Shown in pieces: positions 34,430-47,940 of a stretch of DNA of 64,000 nt. Below the pieces are notes generated by a model. The model was not told the origin of the DNA, did no database searches, and was given only the letters and a program-made list of their open reading frames with translations. Source of the stretch: Homalodisca vitripennis (taxonomy: Eukaryota; Arthropoda; Insecta; Hemiptera; Cicadellidae); contig NC_060214.1 in the NCBI RefSeq assembly GCF_021130785.1, positions 958,501-1,022,500 on the forward strand, read 5' to 3'. The translations under genes and the position numbers were made by a program. The first letter of the stretch is position 1, and each line of letters begins with the position of its first letter.

Positions 34430-37400
34430 CGGATCTAGAGCTAGGTGTAAACCTAACGTATAAACCGACCCTCTCATTGTTTGTACACGGGAGGTGTATT
34501 ATTTGGCATTGAAGGAATGATGGTGATGGATTTAGAGCTGGTTATATATCTAACATATAAACCGACCCTCACATTGTTTGTACACGGGAGGTGTATTATA
34601 TGGCATTGAAGGAATGATGGTGATGGATTTAGAGCTAGTTATATACCTAACATATAAACCGACCCTCACATTGTTTGTACACGGGAGGTGTATTATATGG
34701 CATTGAAGGAATAATGGTGATGGATTTAGAGCTAGTTATATACCTAACATATAAACCGACCCTCACATTGTTTGTACACGGGAGGTGTATTATATGGCAT
34801 TGAAGGAATGATGGTGATGGATTTAGAGCTAGTTATATACCTAACATATAAACCGACCCTCACATTGTTTTTACACGGGATGTGTATTATATGGCATTGA
34901 AGGAATGATGGTGATGGATTTAGAGCTAATTATATACCTAACATATAAACCGACCCTCTCATTGTTTGTACACGGGAGGTGTGTTATGTGGCATTGAAGG
35001 AATGATGGTGATGGATTTAGAGCTAGTTATATACCTAACATATAAACCGACCCTCACATTGTTTGTACACGGGCGGTGTATTGCAGGGCATTGAAGGAAT
35101 GATGGTGATAGTTTAGAGCTAGTTATAAACCTAACCTATAAACCGACCCTCACATTGTTTGTACACGGGCGGTGTATTGCAGGGAATTGAAGGAATGATG
35201 GTGATGTATTTAGAGCTAGTTATAAACCTAACCTATAAACCGACACTCACATTGTTTGTACACGGGAGGTGTATTGCAGGGCATTGAAGGAATGATGGTG
35301 ATGGATTTAGAGCTAGTTATATACCTAACATATAAACCGACCCTCACATTGTTTATACACGGGCGGTGATTGCAGGACATTGAAGGAATGATGGTGATAG
35401 TTTAGAGCTAGTTATAAACCTAACCTATAAACCGACCCTCACATTTTTTGTACACGGGCGGTGTATTGCAGGGCATTGAAGGAATGATGGTGATGTATTT
35501 AGAGCTAGTTATAAACCTAACCTATAAACCGACCCTCACATTGTTTATACACGGGCGGTGATTGCAGGACATTGAAGGAATGATGGTGATAGTTTAGAGC
35601 TAGTTATAAACCTAACCTATAAACCGACCCTCACATTGTTTGTACACGGGCGGTGTATTGCAGGGCATTGAAGGAATGATGTTGATGTATTTAGAGCTAG
35701 TTATAAACCTAACCTATAAACCGACCTTCACATTTTTTGTACACGGGCGGTGTATTGCAGGGCATTGAAGGAATGATGGTGATGTATTTAGAGCTAGTTA
35801 TAAACCTAACCTATAAACCGACCCTCACATTGTTTGTACACGGGCGGTCTATTGCAGGGCATAGAAGGAATGATGGTGATGTATTTAGAGCTAGTTATAA
35901 ACCTAACCTATAAATCGACCCTCACATTGTTTATACACGGGCGGTGATTGCAGGACATTGAAGGAATGATGGTGATAGTTTAGAGCTAGTTATAAACCTA
36001 ACCTATAAACCGACCCTCACATTGTTTGTACACGGGCGGTGTATTGCTGGGCATTGAAGGAATGATGGTGATGTATTTAGAGCTAGTTATAAACCTAACC
36101 TATAAACCGACCCTCACATTGTTTATACACGGGCGGTTATTGCAGGACATTGGAAGGAATGATGGTGATAGTTTAGAGCTAGTTATAAACCTAACCTATA
36201 AACCGACCCTCACATTGTTTGTACACGGGAGGTGTATTGCAGGGCATTGAAGGAATGATGGTGATGGATTTAGAGCTAGTTATAAACCTAACCTATAAAC
36301 CGACTCTCACATTGTTTTTACACGGGCGGTGTATTGTATGGCATTGAAGGAATGATGGTGATGGATTTAGAGCTGGTTATATACCTAACATATAAACCGA
36401 CCCTCACATTGTTTGTACACGAGCGGTGTATTGCAGGGCATTGAAGGAATGATGGTGATGTATTTAGAGCTAGTTATAAACCTAACCTATAAACCGACAC
36501 TTACATTGTTTGTACACGGGAGGTGTATTGCAGGGCATTGAAGGAATGATGGTGATGGATTTAGAGCTAGTTATATACCTAACATATAAACCGACCCTCA
36601 CATTGTTTATACACGGGCGGTGATTGCAGGACATTGAAGGAATGATGGTGATAGTTTAGAGCTAGTTATAAACCTAACCTATAAACCGACCCTCACATTT
36701 TTTGTACACGGGCGGTGTATTGCAGGGCATTGAAGGAATGATGGTGATGTATTTAGAGCTAGTTATAAACCTAACCTATAAACCGACCCTCACATTGTTT
36801 ATACACGGGCGGTGATTGCAGGACATTGAAGGAATGATGGTGATAGTTTAGAGCTAGTTATAAACCTAACCTATAAACCGACCCTCACATTGTTTGTACA
36901 CGGGCGGTGTATTGCAGGGCATTGAAGGAATGATGTTGATGTATTTAGAGCTAGTTATAAACCTAACCTATAAACCGACCTTCACATTTTTTGTACACGG
37001 GCGGTGTATTGCAGGGCATTGAAGGAATGATGGTGATGTATTTAGAGCTAGTTATAAACCTAACCTATAAACCGACCCTCACATTGTTTGTACACGGGCG
37101 GTCTATTGCAGGGCATAGAAGGAATGATGGTGATGTATTTAGAGCTAGTTATAAACCTAACCTATAAATCGACCCTCACATTGTTTATACACGGGCGGTG
37201 ATTGCAGGACATTGGAAGGAATGATGGTGATAGTTTAGAGCTAGTTATAAACCTAACCTATAAACCGACCCTCACATTGTTTGTACACGGGCGGTGTATT
37301 GCTGGGCATTGAAGGAATGATGGTGATGTATTTAGAGCTAGTTATAAACCTAACCTATAAACCGACCCTCACATTGTTTATACACGGGCGGTTATTGCAG

Positions 37401-38155
37401 GACATTGGAAGGAATGATGGTGATAGTTTAGAGCTAGTTATAAACCTAACCTATAAACCGACCCTCACATTGTTTTGTACACGGGAGGTGTATTGCAGGG
37501 CATTGAAGGAATGATGGTGATGGATTTAGAGCTAGTTATAAACCTAACCTATAAACCGACTCTCACATTGTTTTTACACGGGCGGTGTATTGTATGGCAT
37601 TGAAGGAATGATGGTGATGGATTTAGAGCTGGTTATATACCTAACATATAAACCGACCCTCACATTGTTTGTACACGAGCGGTGTATTGCAGGGCATTGA
37701 AGGAATGATGGTGATGTATTTAGAGCTAGTTATAAACCTAACCTATAAACCGACCTTCACATTTTTTGTACACGGGCGGTGTATTGCAGGGCATTGAAGG
37801 AATGATGGTGATGTATTTAGAGCTAGTTATAAACCTAACCTATAAACCGACCCTCACATTGTTTGTACACGGGCGGTCTATTGCAGGGCATAGAAGGAAT
37901 GATGGTGATGGATTTAGAGCTAGTTATAAACCTAACCTATAAACCGACTATCACATTGCTTGTACACGGGCGGTGTATTGTATGGCATTGAAGGAACGAT
38001 GGTGATGGATTTAGAGCTAAGTATAAACCTAACCTATAAACCGACCCTCACATTGTTTGTACACGGGCGGTGTATTGTATGGCATTGAAGGAACGATGGT
38101 GATTGATTTAGAGCTAGGTATAAACCTAACCTATAAACCGACCCTCACATGGGTA
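34430..38155. repeat. Satellite array, ~97-bp unit, ~38 copies, with a ~1255-bp higher-order repeat
   Basis: Each unit contains TACACGGG, GGCATTGAAGGAATGATGGT, TTTAGAGCTAGTTATA and TATAAACCGACCCTCACATT. Copies start at 34484, 34581, 34678 and on. From 35241 units recur in the same order of variants at about 36495 (offset ~1254, about 13 units), and a third partial block follows from about 37745. The short frames inside are by-products of the unit length. Confidence 0.97.
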
Positions 38156-40969
38156 GTTTCTCAACATAATGTTTCCGCCGAGGAGAGAATTTACAGTTTT
38201 ATTGTGTGAGTACTTCAGACACGAGGTGTAGAGTTTTTGTATTCGCCCTTGTAGATATTTGCAGTAATATTTGTATATTATAATTTTCTTTATTCCTTTG
38301 ATTTATAATATATGCCAAAGCATGCATATAATAATTACAGTCATGACTTATATTTAACATCATCAATTGTAGTTTGAAGGAATATTTAGTCAAGTAGTCT
38401 AGATTAATAGTAATACGAGTAAATTGTAAATTTTTAAAACATTAATTGAAATTTATAACTAATTATGACATATTGTTAATGCTATAAATCTGACGATCGA
38501 AGAGTGCGGCTAATAATTTAAAATTAAATATACGTCTAGTATATATGACTCTTTGATTTAAATATGTAGGAGTAAACAAGGTATACACATTAGTACATTT
38601 TTGGATTTTGAGACTGTATGTGTGAGTAAAACCAAAGATTCTGTGGCATAGCGACTCTTTAGTTACTTTTTTTTATAAAAATAACCAAACGATAACCTTA
38701 CAAACGAAGAAAAGTTATAAATATTTTAAATAACGATTACAATTGTTTGATCTTTTGTAGATTTTATTGTCATAAGGAAATATAAAAGCATGCCGTTCTC
38801 CTTCTTTTATATTTATTTATGTGTTGTGTTAAATCCACATTCTTATTATCAGGATATATTATGAACTAGTTTTAATATTAGGCAAATTCACTCTTCGATT
38901 GAAAAAAAATTATGGTTGCCTGTAAAGTCGGTTTTACGGGCGAAGATTTTACGTGACAACGTCTTTTTCTCGGTAGAATAGTTATTGATATAAATATTAT
39001 TAAATTGCACAATAGGAACAAGGAATTGAATGAAAATAAGAATTGCACAAATTTTAACTATAGAAATATATTTTGTTTACTAAAACATTGTACATAATTT
39101 GAAATTAATTAAAATTTGTTATTGTAAATGGTAAAGTTGAATAAAACATTTACTAAAATTGGAATTTGAAATTCTTGCTAAACACAGTTAAATTCTAACT
39201 CCGCGCGTGGTGATTGGTCGGTTTAGTTCGTTTGTTTGGTCGCACTGTTATGACAGGTTAGAGGTTATAATTTGTTATTTTAAATGTTTGACTAGCAATA
39301 CGCGCTGTTTCTTCTCAATCGACTGAATTACGATTGATTGCAGAGTGATTTAAACTAATAATTTTACTTAACACTATCAACATTTGTCAATAGTATGACA
39401 TAACCTATAAACTCAGTTTCTCAACTTTTGTGTCAATCTAACAATTAATCAATCAATCATAGTTTACGATAGTGAAATATCAGTGTACAATTATTTACCT
39501 TTATTGTTGTAGTTGTTGTAAATGACGAATCTAAGCACTCCACATTTTCACGAATAAACATAGTTATCTGCTTTATCCCGTGCGGCGGACCCACAGTTAT
39601 CTGCTTTATCCCGTGCGGATCCCGTGCGGCGGATCCACTGGACGGGAATCGTAACGTTACCGGGCGTTACACTTTTTCATGAGTGACTCCGAGCCGCAAC
39701 CTAATTTAAGACGTTGTCACGTCAAAAATATTTATATCTATTTTTCCTGTCTTTAAGTAAGTTATCTGAAGGGCATCCAAGTTAGGGTAGGTTACTACAG
39801 AATAATAAAAACTAATTCAGAGGAAAACCAATAGCACCAGGTTCCTCACAAAAGAAGCTAGTGAAAGTCGAATGCTTCATAGAGATTGTTCTTTAGTAGT
39901 GTTCTGAAGATATATATCTGACAAGAGACAATAGAGCTATCAATGGCACCTCATGTGGATTTACACTAAGTTTTAGGTTTAAAATATTTTACTATAACTT
40001 AAAGTTGTTGTAATAAATAAGAGCTGTCACAATATGAACTTATCGATGTTTACTTTGGACCTCGAAAATATGTTTGTTTCTGTTGTTGTGTATTATATTT
40101 TCTTAGAACTGCACTAGGTTATAGTAATTTAGTTATAAGCACTAAATACTAAAATTAAATCCCTTTATTAAATATTTTAAAATTGTTAAACTTAAAATTT
40201 ATTTTCTGTAATGTACTTACGTTATAATTCACTTTTTTTGTCTAAATGTTTTCCGAATTGACTCATTACTAAACTTTAATGGCTGATAAGTAAAGCACTT
40301 TAAATTTATACACAGGGTACTTTCAATGTAAAATAAACAATTTAAAAGTAAGGAAGTATACGAGAGAAAGAACTAATCCCGATATCTACAGGCTACAGCT
40401 CACCTCTATTAGACTACACCTCCAAAAAGTTCACGTGAATCGATATGAAGTCATTACCTTTATTTACCGTTCTAAATTGAGATTCTTTTTTAAATGATAT
40501 AAAGATTTTATTAATTTTATAAACTACGATTCTAAAATACCCATGTATAAGGTAACTAAAAAACATGATCATTTATAGTTTAAACGTAAGTGATATACGG
40601 TGTAGCAAAAACCTCAAATCAATCATGTCAACTGTTGCCAAAAGAGAAACGGTTATTCTTGAGGCCTAGGTACGCCAATCAAACTTTGTTGTAGGTGTTT
40701 GTTAATGTTAGGGAATGCAGTGTAAATGCAATGTTTTAGTTTAATTTTTAACATTATGTCCCAAAGGAACGAGATATAGACAGTTATTAAAATACTCATA
40801 AATATTATAAGCATTAAATATAGTTTCTGAATAACTTTATAATATTCATTAAAATCTATCTTGTTTTACATATAATATATTAGCATTGTGTAGTATGGTG
40901 TGATAGATATAGTTTATAACTGAATAATAAAACAATTGTGTAAGAAATTCATAGTAGAAACAGAATTGT
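38156..40969. other. AT-rich stretch with a short inverted pair and a small local duplication
   Basis: ACGTGACAACGTCTT (38951-38965) and its exact reverse complement (39708-39722) face each other across 740 bases. TTATCTGCTTTATCCCGTGC occurs twice near 39561 and 39597, with CCCGTGCGGCGGA-type repeats beside it. No gene recognised. The pair could mark the ends of a small transposon, but 15 bases is weak support. Confidence 0.45.
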
Positions 40970-40974
40970 GAGTG

Positions 40975-42470
40975 CCGCCGAGTTAAACTTGTTGTCAGTA
41001 ACTAGTAAATGGAACAATCCAATGCTTTTAAAGATTGATGGCAAGTCGCTAAGACTGGAGAGTAGAAAACTCTTGACTCCGCGAGTGGCGGCGTCTCCAG
41101 CTAGAGTTAAACTTGTTCTCAGTAACTAGTAAATGGAACAATCCAATGCTTTTAAAGATTGATGGCAAGTCGCTAAGACTGGAGAGTAGAAAACTCTTGA
41201 CTCCGCGAGTGGCGGCGTCTCCAGCTAGAGTTAAACTTGTTCTCAGTAACTAGTAAATGGAACAATCCAATGCTTTTAAAGATTGATGGCAAGTCGCTAA
41301 GACTGGAGAGTAGAAAACTCTTGACTCCGCGAGTGGCGGCGTCTCCAGCTAGAGTTAAACTTGTTCTCATTAACTAGTAAATGGAACAATCCAATGCTTT
41401 TAAAGATTGATGGCAAGTCGCTAAGACTGGAGAGTAGAAAACTCTTGACTCCGCGAGTGGCGGCGTCTCCAGCTAGAGTTAAACTTGTTCTCAGTAACTA
41501 GTAAATGGAACAATCCAATGCTTTTAAAGATTGATGGCAAGTCGCTAAGACTGGAGAGTAGAAAAATCTTGACTCTTAAGAGAGGCGGCGTCTCCAGGTA
41601 GAGTTAAACTTGTTCTCAGTAACTAGTAAATGGAACAATCCAATGCTTTTAAAGATTGATGGCAAGTCGCTAAGACTGGAGAGTAGAAAACTCTTGACTC
41701 TTAAGAGTGGCGGTGTCTCCAGGTAGTGTTAAACTTGTTCTCAGTAACTAGTAAATGGAACAATCCAATGCTTTTAAAGATTGATGGCAAGTCGCTAAGA
41801 CTGGAGAGTAGAAAACTCTTGACTCCGCGAGTGGCGGCGTCTCCAGCTAGAGTTAAACTTGTTCTCAGTAACTAGTAAATGGAACAATCCAATGCTTTTA
41901 AAGATTGATGGCAAGTCGCTAAGACTGGAGAGTAGAAAACTCTTGACTCTTAAGAGTGGCGGTGTCTCCAGGTAGTGTTAAACTTGTTCTCAGTAACTAG
42001 TAAATGGAACAATCCAATGCTTTTAAAGATTGATGGCAAGTCGCTAAGACTGGAGAGTAGAAAACTCTTGACTCTTAAGAGTGGCGGTGTCTCCAGGTAG
42101 TGTTAAACTTGTTCTCAGTAACTAGTAAATGGAACAATCCAATGCTTTTAAAGATTGATGGCAAGTCGCTAAGACTGGAGAGTAGAAAACTCTTGACTCT
42201 TAAGAGTGGTGGTGTCTCCAGGTAGTGTTAAACTTGTTCTCAGTAACTAGTAAATGGAACAATCCAATGCTTTTAAAGATTGATGGCAAGTCGCTAAGAC
42301 TGGAGAGTAGAAAAACTTGACTCTTAAGAGTGGCGGCGTCTCCAGGTAGAGTTAAACTTGTTCTCAGTAACTAGTAAATGGAACAATCAAATGCTTTTAA
42401 AGATTGATGGCAAGTCGCTAAGACTGGAGAGTAGAAAACTCTTGACTCTAAGAGTGGCAGGTAAAGTGCT
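40975..42470. repeat. Tandem array, ~124-bp unit, 12 copies, each with a hairpin
   Basis: GTTAAACTTGTTCTCAGTAA recurs at 41106, 41230, 41354, 41478 and on, with a first copy at 40982. Two variants exist, one with CTCCGCGAGTGGCGGCGTCTCC, the other with the perfect palindrome ACTCTTAAGAGT. In both, CTGGAGA and TCTCCAG at the ends of the segment can pair. Units are almost identical, so the array is young or homogenised. Confidence 0.97.
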
Positions 42471-45400
42471 CTTGTGGTAACATGAAATCTTTTCGGTCAC
42501 TGCTCTATATTATGTAGTGCCCTACATCAGTAATTATTTAAATACCCTACAATTTAAATATAATTTCATTTGAAATTAATCCTAAATATAAATGACAAAA
42601 GAAGCTTTCGTTGTTTGGATATAAATGTACCATTGAGTACTTTCTTTATGAAGTGCATTACTTATTCTATGAATTGCATTTTACAGTACCAGTATGATAC
42701 ATCTAAGTGTAAATACACGTCAGTCTATCAAATAGATTTAAAGTACACTATGGCAGTGTAATATTATATGTAGAGTAGGGTTTGAATACTTTACAGTTAC
42801 CAATAATGGTACTTTAAAACATATTTGGAACATGAAGATCTGTGTAATTATTTAGTAAATAATAAAAATTAAACGAAATCAGGTGTAATTTCACTAATAC
42901 CATACAATGCACAGCCCCTTCTTATGTATAAAGTTTTTATTGAGATTATAGATTCAAATGTTGTAATAAAAGTAAGATCAAAATATATTATGACAAGAGT
43001 TGACTTGTGATATAAAAAAATAATATTATTCCTAAAAAGTGAAAAATTAGTAATTAAAAAATTATCTTGTTACAGTCTAAAACTCTGCATTTGAAATGAA
43101 GGCACTTTTAGGGTTATAAGAAGTTTATATTTAAAAAGAAAATGTAAAATATAATTAATGGGTAATTAAGAACTAAATTTGAGTAGTCTCCACAATTGCT
43201 TTTATTGTTTTTAAAACGTTCGAGACCAGTTAATTACTAATTAGCTGCAAAAATAATGAGGTTCTTAGTTTCAATATAAAGTACGCACGACAGGAAGATT
43301 AGTTAATCAGATGTGTCATGTGAAACGTTCTTTCATGGTTCGAAGATTTAGTCGTAATACAGCTAAAAGTTAAATCTTGGTATGTTATGGCTGAAACTAC
43401 TGTGTGAGTAATTTATAGAAAAGCTGTAGGCCTACCGCATGTGCAACATTCTAAAAGTTTTTAAAACACATTCAGCTGGTTATTCACTGTAAATATTTAT
43501 AAATGTCACTGTATCTGTTATGCACGAGGCGTAGATTCACATTACAAACAAATATATGACTAAACATTTTATCCGCACGTATGAAATAGCATAGTGATAC
43601 TGAAGCATCTGAAAAAAGCAGAAATTGAGGATACTAACCTGTACAACAGAAACAATAGCTACCGAAATAAAAGAATATCTTGTTTGATGTAATCATATTA
43701 GATTAACCTCCACGCTCTACTGTACAATAATAGTTTACACACTATACATTTGTCCTACAGAGCTAATATTAATAGGGACAAGCGGTGACAAGATGATATT
43801 ACTGCAAACGTCACTTCCAGGTCAATGACGTCATTAGTCTACTGCCATCCTTCATCTTGTCTGATGTCATCATATCAGTTTAACCTCCACACTCTACTGT
43901 ACGTTAATAGTTCATACACTATACATTTGACGTCATCAAGCTCTTATATAACATATAGTTAATACGACACTTCATGATGCTAATTTAATGCTGTAATATT
44001 TATATAGGGTGGTATTTTTTATAGGAAACCATTATGATCTTGGAAATTAAAAGTCTGATAGTGTTTTAAAATGCAATCTAGGAAATCTAGGTATGGACTA
44101 TCTGTCCTTTTTTGAGACATGTCAAAATAAGCATTCAAATGTTTAAATAGTACCGCCATTTTCCAATACAGTGACCTCATTGTACTTTTTGTTACTGAAC
44201 AGGACATATTTTATTAATAATTTAAATTAGAAAAGTAATTTTAAGATATGTATTTTCTTCATAACTTGTATATTTGTTTAAGAGCTCAAATTGGCGGAAT
44301 TTCTTAAGAAGTTGATTTAGGAACCTCACTGATATTGTGAGTCTAACTTAATATTCTTCCTAACTGGAAATCTAACTTATGTTAATAATTAAAATGCCTT
44401 AAAATTACTTTTATATTTCAAATTAATAAAATGCAGGTTTGGTTTTGACGCGGGAAGAATTGTGATGGAAACATGATTTTTCCGGATATTTTCCATCGTT
44501 CAGTAAAGTAAAAACTTAGTTATACTAAGTTTTGAGATTTAAAATCTGATCTTTTCTTCAGTTAAAGAACTTATCTAACACATAATTAGAAAATATGTTT
44601 AAATAAACAAATCATACCAGAGGGTGACACGTATGTCAGGAATCACAACCACCAAGTTATTTGTCAACTTTAATAACTCTAATGCATGCACATGACCCAT
44701 ATATACCCAGAATATGGAGCAGATAAACGTTTGTACTCGTAGAAACTCGACACTGAACCTATGGGCTTGTGCAAGTCAATAAAAAACACAACACTAATTA
44801 TTAAAACTAATGAGCTAATGGTTTTAATGAACAGTCTGCTTAAAACAATCCAAAGAAAGATTAGAAAGTAAATAGATCTCTTCTTACTAGGTATGCATTG
44901 ATTTAATACTGTACAAAATTTAAAATAATGCTATAATGACCGATGAAACACCTTTCATTGCAGTTATGCTTATAAATGATCGTTTAATGTGTTCTCACAC
45001 TGCTTAAATATTGTCTGTTAAGAAGTCCAATTTTTTACAGCTTACCAAGAAAAAGTTAGAACAAAACATATTCATAAATTAATTAAATATTCAGCTTTTT
45101 TTTAAAATAAGCTTGTTAGTTTTTTACCATATGTTTTAAATATAGTACGAGAATAATTTATTTGTTTATGAAATTATTAAATCTATTTAATGCGAATGGA
45201 AAAAAATCGGGTTAGACATAATTTATATTCTGTGGTAAAAAGCTACAGTTTTATTGTTGCAAAGTATTATAGTCATAAGAGTATTTTAGTTTAGAAATGA
45301 AGATACTATAATTATTATTTTCATTTCTTATTCGTATAGAGTTTTTTTTTAATTACAACACTATAAGAAATTCAGTACAGAACTATATTTAGCTGCATAC

Positions 45401-47439
45401 TTGACACAAAGAGGTAAATGCATTTCTTATTTACTGGTTAAGTTTTAATGAAAATATTACCAAAGGTTTTAAGAAATGTGAGTACAGAACTTGATGTTCA
45501 ATCGAATGGAAGAAATCTTGATAGTAAATTGATTATTTTTGGTCTGTTAGCTCCAGGATATCGGTGAGAAGAAGAATCTTATATTTGTGGCTCTTAAATA
45601 TCACTCTTCCGTTCCTCTTTATGTTTATTACACTCTGAACATAGATTAGAGCAATAAAATATCTCCATAACACTAAAAAAATTGGCAGTTTGTCACTTTA
45701 TAGATACAACGTTTTGTACTGGTTTATATTTTTCTAGCTCATCTAATTTTAGAATTGAGGGATTAACAACTGATTATTGCTCTATTTTTATAATTAGTAA
45801 ATTATATAGATTCAAATTATATTATTGTTTTCATTTCCCTTGGAATATAAAGAAAATATTAATTATTTATTGACATTAGCAGGAAATCTGATTTGGTAAA
45901 AGTTGTCATCTCAGTAATGGGTATCTGGCACATGACTGAGATAAACAGAGTGGATTAGAGTTTGTGATTGACAGAACATTTGTATTGGTAACAGTTATCA
46001 CTCAGCAGCTGACAGCTCAGTGTCTTGTACCTGGCATTGGACTAGTTGACTACAACTAAATCATTGATAGCACGAGGAAAATGTTAGATAATATTTAGTG
46101 AGATTTTGAAGTAGCCCAGATTGATTCGTCAGGATAATAGTGAGTTTAGACAAAATAAAAGTATAAATTTTAGAATATTTCTCTTCATAGCTCAAGACAG
46201 GAGGGAGGGCAATCGTCTGAATGGAGAGGATGGAGAATGTTCCTCACACCTGTGATCACTGCCGCAATAACCGTATTTTGTGAAACTAAACACTCTTGAA
46301 TTAATGCGTAAAACTGTTCCGTGAGAATGAACGATTGGAATAGTTGGTTCTTTCAGTGCTTCAGAATCCCAGCACTTGCAGTAAAACAATATTGCGCACC
46401 ATCATTTACCACACGAGCAGTACTAACCGGACCGCAGGTTGTTAGCTTCATCGAAACACGTTAGATGTAATTCTTCATCCTACGCAACCAACCTCATCAC
46501 GTAAATCCTCACGCTTAGCGCTGTAAGTATAGATTCTGTTGCAACTCTAATACTCGGTATTTTCCGTGTATAATAACCAAGTAATTACTGAGACCAACCC
46601 CAAGTAGGGATACAATGTCATTTAATCTCTAATTGAGTTTGGAACAAACTCTTAAATGAGGAGAGGATTATGTCCCGAAACTATTGTAACAAGTTCGAAT
46701 GCAAATTTATATAATTAATTTGTATAAAGAGGGAATAGCCAATTAAAAAAATACTAAATGGCAGAATTATAGTTGCGTGAAAAAGGTATAAGTACGTTAA
46801 TGTTAGCATAATATTTCTGAAAATTAAGTTTGTATATTTTGATTATACCTTAAATAATTTATATTGTTAAGGGTTAGCTTTAATGAAACGCTGGGTGAAT
46901 ATTAATCCAGAATACATTTATTTATCTTATAAATAAATCTAAATATAATTCTTACAAATATAATTTATGATGTAATTAAATAAAACAATTGTTTATAAAA
47001 TTTTCACTAATTTTGACTGTTACGAAACAGTTATCGACTACATTGTATATCTATTTACACAAGAGTATTTTAACGACACAATCCACAATAATTGACACGA
47101 TTCCAACTGTTATGGTCACGAGTATTACCACTTCTGGAGCTTACCTCACTCGCTGTGTCACTAGAACACCTTAGATGCTTATTGGCACTCGAGGTTATTC
47201 ACATTCAAGAATTTACTAGACAGGTAGTGACGGGTCACAGTGATTACCCACCGCTCATGTAGGATGGGCGGGAACGGACCAGATAAAAGGTACTGACTCA
47301 ACCCACTGAGCGATCCCTCTTCAACGCTCTATTATTATTTATTATGAGTCCTCTTATTATTGTCAAGGATCTTGAGTGTTCGGTCACGTTCTCCCGAAAG
47401 AACTCTCTCTTTTATTTACCCTCCTCCTCCCCCTCCCTA
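42471..47439. other. AT-rich stretch with one direct-repeat pair
   Basis: About 5 kb without a recognised gene. 43678-43760 and 43858-43935 are direct repeats (TTTAACCTCCAC-CTCTACTGTAC core), with the 32.5-kb-like segment between them. The short frames (for example 44019-44207 minus, 45682-45873 plus, 46192-46389 minus) have no recognised domain. Confidence 0.5.
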
Positions 47440-47575
47440 CTTCTCCCCTATAACCCCTCTCCCTCTATCTCTTCCTTTCTCCCTCTCATTCTCCCTTTCT
47501 CTCTCTCTCTCTCTCCTCCTCTATATCCCTTTCTTTTCCCTTTATCTCTCTCTATCTATCTTTCTCTCTTAACCT
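47440..47575. repeat. CT-rich low-complexity stretch
   Basis: Runs of CTCTCTCT and CCTCC with few purines on the plus strand. Overlapping frames of 70-77 codons are composition artefacts. Confidence 0.8.
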
Positions 47576-47659
47576 AACACAATTAAACATCTTAAATACT
47601 ATCTTTGTTGTACAGGAGAGACACCGATGACTTCTGGAGGTAGAAGTGTTTTAGATATA

Positions 47660-47940
47660 TATCTTAATACAAGAATCCTGTTTCTATTAGGAGAATAGCA
47701 CCAATTGATGGGACATGATTGTGGTCTTATCATTTGCAAACCCAAAATAAGAGACCTGTTTATAAAATAAGATTAGAAACAATGTAATGGGGACAAGATT
47801 GTGTTCTTGACTTAATCAAACCCAACATATGAGACCTGCTTATAACAGGAGAGTAGCAAGAAGGTAATGGGACAAGATTGTGTTCTTGACTTGAGCACCC
47901 GCAACATATAAGTCCTTCTTATATCAGGAGAAACGTCCAT
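47660..47940. repeat. Tandem repeat, ~80-bp unit, ~3 copies
   Basis: GGACAAGATTGTGTTCTTGA occurs at 47791 and 47870, and as GGACATGATTGTGGTCTT at 47711. GAGACCTG-TTATA and AGGAGA-TAGCA phrases follow in each copy. Confidence 0.85.

Noticed and set aside
36026..37514. Two nearly identical 74-77-codon frames
   Set aside because: They are readings through the 97-bp satellite, duplicated by its higher-order repeat.
34430..38155. CCTAACCTA strings that look like insect telomere repeat (TTAGG)
   Set aside because: Only two part-copies per 97-bp unit and no run of the pentamer; chance similarity.
44019..44207. 62-codon minus-strand frame with an ordinary amino-acid mix
   Set aside because: No domain, no splice-site context and no repeat of it elsewhere in the window; not enough to call a gene.
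46192..46389. Minus-strand frame containing YGYCGS, reminiscent of hevein-type chitin-binding cores
   Set aside because: Only six residues match and the remaining cysteines of that fold are not in place. Possible splice sites nearby are weak.
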